Assembly: GCA_963698275.1 (NCBI GenBank)
Contig: CAVOQE010000001.1
Coordinates: forward strand, 1-64,000
Reading direction: 5' to 3'
DNA length: 64,000 bases
Source: Anderseniella sp963698275
Lineage (GTDB): Bacteria; Pseudomonadota; Alphaproteobacteria; Rhizobiales; Aestuariivirgaceae
The position numbers and the translations under genes are program-made. Each line of letters begins with the position of its first letter. The first letter of the stretch is position 1. The notes under the pieces were generated by a model that was given only the letters and a program-made list of their open reading frames with translations, did no database searches and was not told where the DNA came from. Below are positions 15,378-24,119 of the stretch, in pieces.

Positions 15378-15416
15378 AGAGCAACATGGGTTCAAGTGAA
15401 CCCATAAAGTTGCTCT
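15378..15416. repeat. Palindromic intergenic repeat, copy B1
   Basis: AGAGCAAC and ATGGGTTC pair with GAACCCAT and GTTGCTCT across a four-base loop, with a three-base bulge on one side. A relative lies at 18977-19006, and both are followed by a TTTTAGA-like tail. It may also act as a terminator for the gene upstream, but no U tract follows. Confidence 0.7.
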
Positions 15417-15430
15417 AACACTTTAGAAGC

Positions 15431-15478
15431 GATCAGGTTCATGATTTTTTGTTGATTCAACCAAAAATCATCCTGATC
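15431..15478. repeat. Long imperfect inverted repeat
   Basis: GATCAGG and ATGATTTTT pair with AAAAATCAT and CCTGATC, interrupted only by TTC on the left side. It directly follows repeat B1. It resembles the RIME-type palindromes known in rhizobial intergenic regions; that relationship is from memory. Confidence 0.65.
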
Positions 15479-15570
15479 TGGCTGCAAACTGTCCACAGGT
15501 GTAACCGCTGCGGCACTGCGCAGCAGGCATTTTTCTTTCCAAACCGGTCAGCAGCAGTGTAAAGACTCAC

Positions 15571-15615
15571 AACGGCCCTGCTGCTTGAACGCGGTGAGGG
15601 CCGTTCGCTTTTTTT
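15571..15615 (+). terminator. Terminator or attenuator directly upstream of purA
   Basis: AACGGCCCT 15571-15579 pairs perfectly with AGGGCCGTT 15597-15605 and is followed by CGCTTTTTTT. It ends only 24 bp before the purA ATG. It is either the terminator of an upstream transcript or an attenuator within the purA leader. Confidence 0.75.
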
Positions 15616-15639
15616 GATGCAATGCAGGTGGGCCTGAAC

Positions 15640-16941
15640 ATGGCAAATGTAGTGGTGGTTGGCGCTCAGTGGGGTGACGAGGGCAAGGGCAAGCTGGTCG
15701 ACTGGCTGTCTGAGCGAGCAGATGTGGTCGCACGGTTTCAGGGCGGACACAATGCAGGTCACACGCTGGTCATTGATGGGGTGACCTACAAGTTATCCCT
15801 GCTGCCATCGGGTATTGTGCGCCCCGGCAAGTTGTCGATTATCGGCAACGGGGTGGTGATTGATCCCTGGGCTCTGGATGACGAGATAAACCGGCTTGTA
15901 TCGCAAGGCGTGGATGTAACGCCGGACAATCTGCGGATCGCTGAAAATGCGGTGCTCATTCTGCCGCTGCATCGTGAGCTGGACGGGATGCGGGAAGCTG
16001 CAGCCGGTGCCGGCAAGATCGGCACCACTGGCCGCGGCATCGGTCCGGCTTATGAAGACAAGACAGGCCGGCGTGCAATTCGTGTGTATGACCTGAAAAA
16101 CAAGGCCACCCTGGAAGCCAAGATCGAGCGGCTGCTGGCCCATCATAACGCCCTGCGGCGCGGTCTGGGTGAAGCTGAGGTGGACGGGCGTGCGCTTCGC
16201 GAGGAGTTGCTGGCCATAGCGCCGCGGATTCTGCCGTTCATGGACACGACATGGAGCCTGCTTGATGATGCACGACGGCAGCAAAAGCGCGTCCTTTTTG
16301 AAGGTGCACAAGGTATCATGCTGGATATCGACCACGGCACCTACCCGTTTGTGACGTCGTCCAACACAGTCGCGGCTCAGGCGGCAACCGGTTCAGGTGT
16401 CGGCCCCGACATGCTCAATTACGTGCTTGGCATCGCCAAGGCCTACACAACGCGGGTTGGTTCAGGTCCGTTCCCGTCTGAACTGTTTGATGCTACCGGC
16501 GAAAAAATCGGTGAGCGCGGCCGCGAGTTCGGCACTGTTACCGGCCGCAAGCGGCGTTGTGGCTGGTTTGATGCCGTGATGGTGCGCCAGGCAATCAAGA
16601 CGTCTGGTATTTCGGGTATTGCGCTGACCAAGCTGGATGTTCTGGACGGTTTTGAGGAAATCAAGGTTTGCACCGGCTACAGACTTGACGGCGAGACAAT
16701 CGAACGGTTGCCGGCCGGCCAGGGTGCGCAATCGCGGGTCGAACCGGTGTTTTCCAGCTTCGAGGGCTGGAGTGACACTACAGCCGGTGCGCGTTCATGG
16801 GCGGAATTGCCCGCCCAGGCCGTGAAGTATGTACGTCAGATCGAAGAATTGATTGATTGCCCGATCGCGCTGCTGTCCACCAGTCCTGAGCGTGAAGACA
16901 CCATCTTGATGCGCGATCCGTTCGAGGATCAGGTAAGGTAG
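15640..16941 (+). CDS. purA: Adenylosuccinate synthetase
   Basis: 433 residues from MANVVVVGAQWGDEGKGKLV, the GTP-binding P-loop region of this family. It joins IMP and aspartate with GTP hydrolysis, the first committed step to AMP. RFQGGHNAGHT (IMP and aspartate site), TTGRGIGPAYEDK and the switch region GAQG.MLDIDHGTYPFVTSSN are all present. An earlier in-frame ATG at 15622 would add six residues; the chosen start has AGGTGGG upstream. The gene stands alone between a terminator hairpin and the convergent EAL gene. Confidence 0.97.
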   Translation: MANVVVVGAQWGDEGKGKLVDWLSERADVVARFQGGHNAGHTLVIDGVTYKLSLLPSGIVRPGKLSIIGNGVVIDPWALDDEINRLVSQGVDVTPDNLRIAENAVLILPLHRELDGMREAAAGAGKIGTTGRGIGPAYEDKTGRRAIRVYDLKNKATLEAKIERLLAHHNALRRGLGEAEVDGRALREELLAIAPRILPFMDTTWSLLDDARRQQKRVLFEGAQGIMLDIDHGTYPFVTSSNTVAAQAATGSGVGPDMLNYVLGIAKAYTTRVGSGPFPSELFDATGEKIGERGREFGTVTGRKRRCGWFDAVMVRQAIKTSGISGIALTKLDVLDGFEEIKVCTGYRLDGETIERLPAGQGAQSRVEPVFSSFEGWSDTTAGARSWAELPAQAVKYVRQIEELIDCPIALLSTSPEREDTILMRDPFEDQVR

Positions 16942-16960
16942 AAAGACGGGTCGTCTAAGC

Positions 16961-16974
16961 TCATCTCGCTCTAG
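16961..16974. repeat. Fragment of the MITE-like repeat end (family D)
   Basis: TCATCTCGCTCTAG is identical to the right end of the 37919-38219 element. The CTA inside it is the stop codon (TAG) of the EAL-domain gene on the minus strand. Confidence 0.6.
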
Positions 16975-18866
16975 CCCGAAGCCGCCTCGGTGCCATCGAC
17001 GTCTGCCTGGCCACCGGTCTGGCGGCGAATGTATTCAGCGAATTCACTGATAACAACCGATGCCAGCGAGGTTTGCGGAATGGCCCTTCCGAACAGATAT
17101 CCTTGCGAGTAATCGCACCCGAGATCTGCGACCCTGCTTGCGTGGCTCTCGGTCTCAATGCCTTCGGCTGTAACCTTCATGTCCAGCAGGCGTCCCACTT
17201 CGACAATTTTGGATAGCAGGGCATGGGCTTTCGGACTGTGATCGGATGCGCGAATGAATGCCTGGTCAACCTTCAGTTTGTCGAAATTGAAACGCCACAG
17301 ATAGTTGAGACTGGAATAGCCCGTTCCGAAATCATCCAGTGCGATCTTGATGCCGAGTGCCTGTAACTCCGAGAGCTGCTTGAATACCGGATCCGTGTCT
17401 CCGATCATGACACCCTCGGTCACTTCCAGTTCGATGCGCGCGGGATCAACGCGCGTGTCCTTGATGATTTTTGCAACCTCCGAAACGAGATTGCCGGAGT
17501 TAAACTGCTGGACGGAAAGATTGACGGCCATGCCGATGTGCTTGGGCAGACCTGCGACGGTTCTGCAGGCCTCGCGCAGCGTCCAGAGGCCGATTTCTTC
17601 AATGCGCCCGATGCGCTCTGCGACCGGGATGAATTGGTCCGGGCCAATTTTCTCACCATCGGCAGTGGTCAGACGTAACAAGGCTTCGAAGCTGCAAAGC
17701 TTGCGGGTTCTGGAGTCCACAACAGGTTGGTAGTGCAGTTCGAATTCATTGTTCTGACAGGCGTCTTCAACAACTGTTGCGATGCGGTCAATTTCACGAA
17801 ATTCCATAACCGTATCGCTGTCATAGGCGACCAGCTGATGACCGCCATTGGTTTTTGCGGCATGTAGTGCCAGTTCGGCGTGGCGGTGCAACTCATCCGC
17901 GCTGTAAAGACCGGCGGTCGATGTTGCCGCGCCAATACTGGCAGACAGCCGAATGACATTCGGACCGAAGTTGAAGGGTTGCATGAACACCTGTTGCAAC
18001 GTTTTGTCTATACGCTTGCCGGTTCTCTCGTCGGCGATGACACCGAATGTATCGCCATTGATATGCGCACAAACAACAGTATTACCGCAGGCAAGGCGCA
18101 GCCGTTCTGCAACCAGTCTCAGCAACATGTTGCCAACCGAGTTGCCCAGCCGTTCATTGACGTGCGCAAACCGGTCCAGGTTGAGAAGGTACAGATTGGT
18201 CGTCGTGTGTTGCGCCACCTCCTGTGAGTGAGCCGTTGCCAGTATTTCCAGAAAAGCAGGCTGGTTGGGCATGCCGGTTACTGTCCCGTTCTGTATCAAA
18301 TTCGAACTGCGCAGCGCTTCCTGGCGCGACGCGACCTTGACCATCAAGCTGACAAGCAGGAGGAAACTTATTGCAACTGAAAGTATTGCGCCAATCTTGA
18401 CGGCTCCAACAATCAAAACATCATGGAAACCACTGGCATCCACGTCAGACACGATCGTACCGATTTTTTTGCCGCCACTGGTAATCGGCAAGGTAATCTG
18501 CGTCCGGAATGCCGGTTGGGTTGCGTCAGATGACAATTCAGAACGGTCTACCAGGACTCTCAAGTCACCGGTCAGGTCATAGATGCGATATCCCAGAATC
18601 GGGCCGACAGGCTGGAGGTTTCCTAGGTTGCGAATAGGCTGGGCTTTGGCCCTTGGAGCCGCCAGTATTTGTGGAAGAAATGGGGTGTTGGTTACGATCT
18701 GCGTGGACCAGCCGTGGGCCAGCTCAGTTGCCTTCTCATGGGCCAGCTTGTTGATCTCGAGGCGTGCGATGTTGGTCCCGACGATCAGCAACAGGGCGCC
18801 GACGCAAAACAAAAACGCGTTTGTCAGGAAACGCGGTGTTTTCTGGGATCCCAAAAGCTTCAGCAA
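16971..18866 (-). CDS. Membrane GGDEF-EAL protein, likely c-di-GMP phosphodiesterase
   Basis: 631 residues. An N-terminal helix (about 13-33) and a second helix (about 155-180) bracket a periplasmic sensor region. A GGDEF domain follows (about 195-350) whose active motif is degraded to NGDTF, so it should not make c-di-GMP. The EAL domain (about 365-610) keeps FEALLR, the metal-site glutamates and DDFGTGYSSLNYL, so it should hydrolyse c-di-GMP. The degenerate domain may sense GTP. The stop codon comes from a repeat end shared with other genes. It is convergent with purA. Confidence 0.9.
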   Translation of the reverse strand: MLKLLGSQKTPRFLTNAFLFCVGALLLIVGTNIARLEINKLAHEKATELAHGWSTQIVTNTPFLPQILAAPRAKAQPIRNLGNLQPVGPILGYRIYDLTGDLRVLVDRSELSSDATQPAFRTQITLPITSGGKKIGTIVSDVDASGFHDVLIVGAVKIGAILSVAISFLLLVSLMVKVASRQEALRSSNLIQNGTVTGMPNQPAFLEILATAHSQEVAQHTTTNLYLLNLDRFAHVNERLGNSVGNMLLRLVAERLRLACGNTVVCAHINGDTFGVIADERTGKRIDKTLQQVFMQPFNFGPNVIRLSASIGAATSTAGLYSADELHRHAELALHAAKTNGGHQLVAYDSDTVMEFREIDRIATVVEDACQNNEFELHYQPVVDSRTRKLCSFEALLRLTTADGEKIGPDQFIPVAERIGRIEEIGLWTLREACRTVAGLPKHIGMAVNLSVQQFNSGNLVSEVAKIIKDTRVDPARIELEVTEGVMIGDTDPVFKQLSELQALGIKIALDDFGTGYSSLNYLWRFNFDKLKVDQAFIRASDHSPKAHALLSKIVEVGRLLDMKVTAEGIETESHASRVADLGCDYSQGYLFGRAIPQTSLASVVISEFAEYIRRQTGGQADVDGTEAASG

Positions 18867-19179
18867 AGTCCCTACAGCTGGCGAACCAACCGCCCCGATT
18901 GTTCATGGGTGCTGCAATATAATAGCGGGCCGGGGTTTCGAAAGAGTAACTTTCCCTGCTGCAATGTCAGCCTTGAGCAACATGGGTTCTGTTGGACCCA
19001 TGTTGCGCTGACGTTTTAGATCAACAAGCGATTGGTTTGAGGTATTATGGTCGCTTAAGCTCTTGTTTCCAGGCGTTTTTTAGCCGGAAAACCGGTTTCA
19101 CACCTTTCGCAAAGCGCTTTGGAAAACAACAGACCGATGACTTTTGGTGGTGGCAATCCAAAGTCACGCTGATCCAGCG
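18867..19179. other. Intergenic region between the EAL gene and rpoH
   Basis: About 310 bp holding palindromic repeat B2 and no coding frame I can support. It contains the promoter region of the EAL gene and the 3' flank of rpoH. Confidence 0.5.
18977..19006. repeat. Palindromic intergenic repeat, copy B2
   Basis: GCAACATGGGT pairs perfectly with ACCCATGTTGC across an eight-base loop. It shares AGCAACATGGGTTC and the following TTTTAGA with copy B1. Confidence 0.7.
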
Positions 19180-20064
19180 TCAGCCCAGTATTTCGGCTGA
19201 CGCCTTTCTGACGGCTTTTTCCACTTTTTCGTATGCCTTGACCTCGATCTGGCGAATGCGCTCGCGCGATACGTCAAATTCCTGCGACAGGTCTTCCAGT
19301 GTCAAAGGATCTTCCGACATGCGGCGGGCTTCAAAAATCCGCCGCTCACGCTCGTTCAATCCGTTCATGGCCTGATGCAGCAGTTTCGACCGCATGTCCT
19401 GTTCTTCGCTCTGCTCATAGGCGACATCGGGAGTTTCGGTGTCGTCGACAAGCCAGTCCTGCCACTCGCCACCGGATTCACCGTCTTTCGACAATGGCGC
19501 GTTGAGCGATGCATCACCACCCAGACGGCGGTTCATCGAAATCACGTCCTTTTCCGGGACGCCGAGACGGGTGGCAATCTCGGTCACCTGATCGGGTTTG
19601 AGATCACCGTCTTCCAGGGCCTGAATCTGGCCCTTCACCTTGCGCAGCTTGAAGAAAAGCTTCTTCTGGCTGGCAGTCGTGCCCATTTTTACCAGCGACC
19701 AGGAGCGCAGCACATATTCCTGGATGGACGCCTTGATCCACCACATGGCATAGGTTGCCAGGCGGAAGCCTCTTTCAGGTTCGAAGCGTTTGACCGCCTG
19801 CATGAGTCCGACATTGCCTTCAGAAATGACTTCCGCCACCGGCAGGCCGTAGCCGCGGTAACCCATTGCGATTTTTGCAACCAGCCGCAAATGGCTGGTG
19901 ACCAGCTTGTGAGCGGCGTCGCGGTCTTCGTTGTCGCGCCAGTTCTTGGCCAGCGTGTATTCTTCATCTGGTTGCAGCATGGGAAATTTGCGGATTTCCT
20001 GCAAATAGCGCTGCAAGCCACTTTCACCGGATAGTACCGGCAGGTTGCTACCTGTGGTTGTCAT
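19180..20064 (-). CDS. rpoH: Heat-shock sigma factor RpoH (sigma-32)
   Basis: 294 residues from MTTTGSNLPVLSGESGLQRY. Region 2 carries the RpoH box (QKKLFFKLRKVKGQI) and NVGLMQAVKRFEPERGFRLA. Region 4 ends with LEDLSQEFDVSRERIRQIEV. It directs RNA polymerase to heat-shock promoters. The ATG at 20064 has GAAAGGT upstream, and a small hairpin lies immediately before that site. Alphaproteobacteria often carry several rpoH copies, and which one this is cannot be told. It follows rluD on the same strand after 149 bp. Confidence 0.96.
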   Translation of the reverse strand: MTTTGSNLPVLSGESGLQRYLQEIRKFPMLQPDEEYTLAKNWRDNEDRDAAHKLVTSHLRLVAKIAMGYRGYGLPVAEVISEGNVGLMQAVKRFEPERGFRLATYAMWWIKASIQEYVLRSWSLVKMGTTASQKKLFFKLRKVKGQIQALEDGDLKPDQVTEIATRLGVPEKDVISMNRRLGGDASLNAPLSKDGESGGEWQDWLVDDTETPDVAYEQSEEQDMRSKLLHQAMNGLNERERRIFEARRMSEDPLTLEDLSQEFDVSRERIRQIEVKAYEKVEKAVRKASAEILG

Positions 20065-20077
20065 TTTTGTACCTTTC

Positions 20078-20094
20078 ACCCCCGTAGGAGGGGT
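20078..20094 (-). promoter_or_regulatory. Hairpin in the rpoH 5' untranslated region
   Basis: On the mRNA, ACCCC and GGGGT form a five-base stem with a seven-base loop, ending directly before the GAAAGG ribosome binding site and 13 bp before the ATG. It could modulate translation with temperature, as rpoH mRNA structure does in other bacteria; no test is possible here. Confidence 0.35.
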
Positions 20095-20213
20095 AATAAC
20101 TGCCCTGACTTAACCTAGATATAGGCAGTGAGGGGTCCGGTTTAAAGGTTTTCACGCCGAAACCGAATTACAGTTTGGTCATGAATGGCCATTAAATTAC
20201 GTTTACGTAAAGA

Positions 20214-21203
20214 TCAAATTTTTTCCATAAGGTCCTGCATGTCATCCGGTAACGCGGACCGGAACAGCATTGGATCACCGGTTTCGGGATGCTCGAAACC
20301 CAGGGTTTCAGCGTGCAGTGCCTGGCGCGACAGGCGGGCCAGGCTCTCACGCGCTGCATCATTGAGTTTGTTGGCGGATGCGGTGTGGCTGGAACCGTAA
20401 ACCCTGTCTCCCAGCAACGGGTGACCAATATGTGCCAGGTGAACCCGGATTTGATGGGTCCTGCCGGTTTCCAGCTGACAGCGCACAAGTGAGGCAATTG
20501 CGTCACCGGAACCAGCCGGCAGCGGTCGTATGGTTTGATAATGCGTGATGGCGCGGCGGCCACCGGATTTTGCCACTGCCATCTTGATCCGGTTCGCGGT
20601 ACTGCGGGCGATGAGGGTGTCGATGATGCCGCGACGCGGTTGAGGTTCGCGCCACACCATAGCGAGATATTGTCTGGACAACCGACCATCGCGCCCGTGG
20701 GCGGCAAACTGTTCCGACAACGCACGGTGGGCTTTGTCGGTCTTGGCGACAACCAGCAGGCCGGATGTTTCCTTGTCCAGGCGATGAACGATACCGGGCC
20801 GTTTGACGCCGCCGATACCGGACAGGCTGTTGCCGCAGTGCGCAATCAGGGCATTGACCAGCGTACCGGTCCAGTTGCCCGGACCTGGATGCACAACCAG
20901 GCCGGCCGGCTTGTCGACAACAACAATCTGGTCGTCTTCATGCACGATGTTCAGCGCTATGTTTTCTGCAAGAGGTCTCGGGTCTTCAGCCTCTGGAAGA
21001 ACGACACAAACAACAGATCCGGGTTTGACCTTGAATGAGGCGTCGACTATTGATGTGCCGTCCACATTCACATGGCCTTGCGATATAAGCATCTGGAAGC
21101 GGGCACGGGAATGGTCGCTACTGGCCTGACCGAGTAATTTATCCAGCCGCTGTGCGGCTGGTCCTTCGTGGGTCAATTCGAATTTTTCTTCCGGATCGGG
21201 CAT
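20214..21203 (-). CDS. rluD: RluD-type 23S rRNA pseudouridine synthase
   Basis: 329 residues from the ATG at 21203. An S4 RNA-binding domain comes first (RLDKLLGQASSDHSRARFQM). The RluA/RluD catalytic domain follows, with GIVHRLDKETSGLLVVAKTD holding the catalytic aspartate, and GRTHQIRVHLAHIGHPLLGD. It probably modifies uridines of 23S rRNA helix 69. The start codon overlaps the divergent membrane gene by two bases, so the two share a promoter region within each other's 5' ends. The exact target positions are inferred from the family. Confidence 0.92.
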   Translation of the reverse strand: MPDPEEKFELTHEGPAAQRLDKLLGQASSDHSRARFQMLISQGHVNVDGTSIVDASFKVKPGSVVCVVLPEAEDPRPLAENIALNIVHEDDQIVVVDKPAGLVVHPGPGNWTGTLVNALIAHCGNSLSGIGGVKRPGIVHRLDKETSGLLVVAKTDKAHRALSEQFAAHGRDGRLSRQYLAMVWREPQPRRGIIDTLIARSTANRIKMAVAKSGGRRAITHYQTIRPLPAGSGDAIASLVRCQLETGRTHQIRVHLAHIGHPLLGDRVYGSSHTASANKLNDAARESLARLSRQALHAETLGFEHPETGDPMLFRSALPDDMQDLMEKI

Positions 21204-21567
21204 GGTCAATAATCAGGTTTCAAAAGAGTCAACAAAGTCAGATGATGATGACCTGCCGGTGGGCGATACACCGGGGTTTATCTTTCTGAAGATTGCCGTC
21301 TATACGATGGGTTTGATGATAGTAGCGGGTTTTGCGTTTCTTATCTATACGCTGGTCAACCGGGCCAGCACTCTGCAACCTGCACTGGTGAGCGCGGACG
21401 AGGCGATAGAACTTGTGGTGGGGCCAGGCGAAACAGTGCAGTCGGTATCGCTGAACAGAGGCTCACTGGCCATTCATGTGCGCCGCCGGGATGGTAGTGA
21501 TGCCATCATTGTCTACAATCTTGCCAGGCAGGGTGTCGTGCAGCGCCTCAATATCAAGCCGCAATGA
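21202..21567 (+). CDS. Single-pass membrane protein (DUF6476-like)
   Basis: 121 residues. A charged N-terminus (about 30 residues, Asp-rich) precedes one helix (FIFLKIAVYTMGLMIVAGFA). A small periplasmic domain follows (VVGPGETVQSVSLNRGSLAI). This is a conserved small membrane protein that I associate with Hyphomicrobiales next to rluD. Function is unknown. The start overlaps the divergent rluD start by two bases. Confidence 0.75.
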   Translation: MVNNQVSKESTKSDDDDLPVGDTPGFIFLKIAVYTMGLMIVAGFAFLIYTLVNRASTLQPALVSADEAIELVVGPGETVQSVSLNRGSLAIHVRRRDGSDAIIVYNLARQGVVQRLNIKPQ

Positions 21568-21597
21568 AGCTGGGCACCGGCCACTGCCGCGTGCAAT

Positions 21598-22983
21598 CTA
21601 TGAATTGCCGGGCGCGTCGCTATGAAGGGCCCGAATGCGTTGTGCCAGCGAGATGATATTGTTGTTTCCCGCGCCGGCTCCTGCCGTCACTGTCTTGCCG
21701 ACAGGTTGATTGTCATCCTGGGCCGCCGCTGTCACTTCCATCGATGAACCTGGCAATTTGACCTCAGCCATGGCCACAGGTTCGGCAGCTTTATCGTCAG
21801 CGGCTTTATCAGACTCAGGCTGTTGTGGTGTTTTAGCAGACTTTTCCTGTGGTCTATCAGCATCTGGTTTCGCATCAGCGGCAGGTTTCTTTGCGGACTT
21901 TTCCTTCGCCGTGTCTGCTGGATCCGTTTTTGATTTCGCCGTGCGGGCTGTGTTGGTCTTTGACGCTGGTTTCTTGCCTGACGCAGTTTTTTCCATGTCC
22001 GGTTTTTGAGGCTTGTCCGGGCTTCCGGCCGCGTCATTGTCAATGCCCAGGTCGGTGTTGTTCTTGTTCCACATGTCATCCAGCCGGGACAGTTCCTCGG
22101 TCAGATTTTCGGTTTCGCGTTCGGTTTCAATAATTCTCTGCTCGAGTTGATCGCTTGCGGTTGCCTGGCCGGACTTGATCAGCATGTCCTGATTTGGAGT
22201 GGTTGATTTTTCGTCCGTCTGCCTGGATTTCGCCTTGGTGGAAGCTGCAACCCTGGCATCAGCCTCGCGCGACCGGTTTATCTGCTCACGCAAGATTGCC
22301 AATTCATCCTGCTGCACTGACAAATCCTGGCGTTGCTCGTCAATTTGCCGGGTGAGGGCGTTCATTTCCTCAATACGCTGACGCAATCTTTCCTGGGCAT
22401 TTTCGAATTTTGAAGAGGCCATTCCCGTCAGGTCGGCGGTGGCTGGAGGGTTGTCGCTCTTGAGCGTTTCAATGATGAACCACTGATCCGAGACCTTGGC
22501 TTCGGCGACCTTCAGCTTGCTCTGCAATTCTATCGAAATTTCTTCCTTGGCCTGCATCAGGTCCTTGGCCTGCTGGAGCAATTCGGTACGGTCCGTCAGT
22601 TCGCGCTCCAGTGCCGTTATCTGCAAGCGCAGATTGTCGGCGTCTTCATCGCGCTTGGTGATCTCTTCATCGCGGCGGCGAATTTCATCAGCCAGGTGTT
22701 CGATGCGGTTTCTGTTCCTGGATGCTTCGGCCATCTGTTCAGCCATGCGGGTCTTCAAGTCATCGAGCCGCAACTGCAGGCGCCGGCCTTGCATGGCGTA
22801 CTCCGCCTTCAACCGGTCCCGATCTGCCCTGAGCTCGGCAATGGCGGACGGTGCGCGGCGTTCAACGCGGCGTTTTCCGAGGCTCACTGCATAAGTCCAG
22901 AGCCCGCGTACGACCAGCAAACCGACCAGAAGCGCACCGACAAACCCCAGTGCAACCAGCATGATAGTCTCAATTTGAGACAT
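21598..22983 (-). CDS. Membrane-anchored long coiled-coil protein
   Basis: 461 residues. Residues 6-26 (IMLVALGFVGALLVGLLVV) are a membrane helix. A long coiled coil follows to about residue 300, rich in Arg, Glu, Gln and Leu heptads. Then comes a low-complexity Lys/Ala/Pro/Asp segment, and a short conserved C-terminus (NIISLAQRIRALH). GGAGGACTC before the ATG at 22983 is a near-ideal ribosome binding site and rules out the upstream extension. A CtrA-type site lies about 110 bp upstream. A polar or division-related scaffold is possible but unproven. Confidence 0.8.
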   Translation of the reverse strand: MSQIETIMLVALGFVGALLVGLLVVRGLWTYAVSLGKRRVERRAPSAIAELRADRDRLKAEYAMQGRRLQLRLDDLKTRMAEQMAEASRNRNRIEHLADEIRRRDEEITKRDEDADNLRLQITALERELTDRTELLQQAKDLMQAKEEISIELQSKLKVAEAKVSDQWFIIETLKSDNPPATADLTGMASSKFENAQERLRQRIEEMNALTRQIDEQRQDLSVQQDELAILREQINRSREADARVAASTKAKSRQTDEKSTTPNQDMLIKSGQATASDQLEQRIIETERETENLTEELSRLDDMWNKNNTDLGIDNDAAGSPDKPQKPDMEKTASGKKPASKTNTARTAKSKTDPADTAKEKSAKKPAADAKPDADRPQEKSAKTPQQPESDKAADDKAAEPVAMAEVKLPGSSMEVTAAAQDDNQPVGKTVTAGAGAGNNNIISLAQRIRALHSDAPGNS

Positions 22984-23093
22984 GAGTCCTCCAGAGAGCA
23001 ATGACCACACAATTGTCGACTGGGACCCAAACACGCGGTGAACCACAAACGACTAACAAATGGTAATTCCGGCAATCCGCCTGTCGAAGAAGA

Positions 23094-23108
23094 TTAACAG
23101 GTTATTAA
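23094..23108. promoter_or_regulatory. Full CtrA-type binding site TTAA-N7-TTAA
   Basis: TTAA at 23094-23097 and 23105-23108 are separated by exactly seven bases (CAGGTTA). This is the consensus for the cell-cycle regulator CtrA, whose gene lies 4 kb away. The site is about 110 bp upstream of the coiled-coil gene, reading on the minus strand, in a 340-bp intergenic region. Confidence 0.6.
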
Positions 23109-23326
23109 CCGTAATACACTGCACGATTGGTGTGAAGGTTAATTGTACGGCTAGCCCGTATTTATCGCGTTGAAAAACATCCCCGGGCTCAAAAACCACG
23201 TGCCTGTACCCGAAATCTGGTGCCGTGGCACAGGGCGGGGTTGGATGGGGACGAGAGCGAGAAACCAAGCATATTCTGGCCTGTCCCTATCTTGGCGCCG
23301 TCTGCGAGTGTAACCGTACCGTAACG

Positions 23327-23962
23327 TCAAAAAGGGTTCAGAGTGGGATATTCGGTGTATTTCAGGTAGCCCACATTGGCGCCGAGACGAGCGCCGACGC
23401 CGGTACGGATCGGTGCCAGCTTGAGCTCTTCGTTTGACTGGAAGTTTACCCCCAGCCCGCCGACCATGTAGGCGGAACCCTCGATGCCGATGAAACGGTC
23501 ATAAATCTGTCTTTCCCGGTTTATGTTGTAGACCAGAACCAGTACGCGCGATCCGTTGCCACCCAGGTCAAAACCGACAGACGGGCCCTGCCAGTAGATT
23601 TTCTTGCGGGTGCCGTCCTTCATATACAAAGTGCCTTCCCCGTAGCGCAGACCACCAAAGAACGCGCCGGAGGCCTCTTCACCGATAATGTAACCGGACG
23701 GCCTGCCTGCCTGCGAGAATACGGTCTCGACAGCTTTGGCAACTCCTTTTGTGGTTGTGCCGAACCAGCGATGGCCGCCATGGACAATCTCTTCCGGGCT
23801 GTATGTCCCTGCCTCGGACTGGTCATATCCGGAGCGGGAGTAGGAGGCGCCGTCGTCGACATCCGCGCCGCGCGCCTGGGCGCGGTTTTCCAGGGCTGAC
23901 AGTGCCGATAATGCTGTGATGGAGAGGCTCGCGAACGCTGCGAGCGCAAGGATACGTTTCAT
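23327..23962 (-). CDS. eipA: EipA-like periplasmic envelope-integrity protein (DUF1134)
   Basis: 211 residues with a signal peptide (MKRILALAAFASLSITALSA). The mature domain contains the DUF1134 signature: GTTTKGVAKAVETVFSQAGR, GYIIGEEASGAFFGGLRYGE, KKIYWQGPSVGFDLGGNGSR and GIEGSAYMVGGLGVNF. The Brucella and Caulobacter members are needed for normal envelope integrity and cell division. AGGTGAG lies before the ATG. The role here is inferred from that family. Confidence 0.88.
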   Translation of the reverse strand: MKRILALAAFASLSITALSALSALENRAQARGADVDDGASYSRSGYDQSEAGTYSPEEIVHGGHRWFGTTTKGVAKAVETVFSQAGRPSGYIIGEEASGAFFGGLRYGEGTLYMKDGTRKKIYWQGPSVGFDLGGNGSRVLVLVYNINRERQIYDRFIGIEGSAYMVGGLGVNFQSNEELKLAPIRTGVGARLGANVGYLKYTEYPTLNPF

Positions 23963-24119
23963 ATGTGTTACTCACCTGATACTGACAAACTCAAACAACT
24001 GCCCAGCCATCAAGGGCAGTACCTGGAATTCAGTATGCGCGATGATGCGTTAATGGAGCGTATACGATTAACGAAATATTGCTGAAACACCTGATTAAGA
24101 CTGCGTTCAGCATGCCGGT

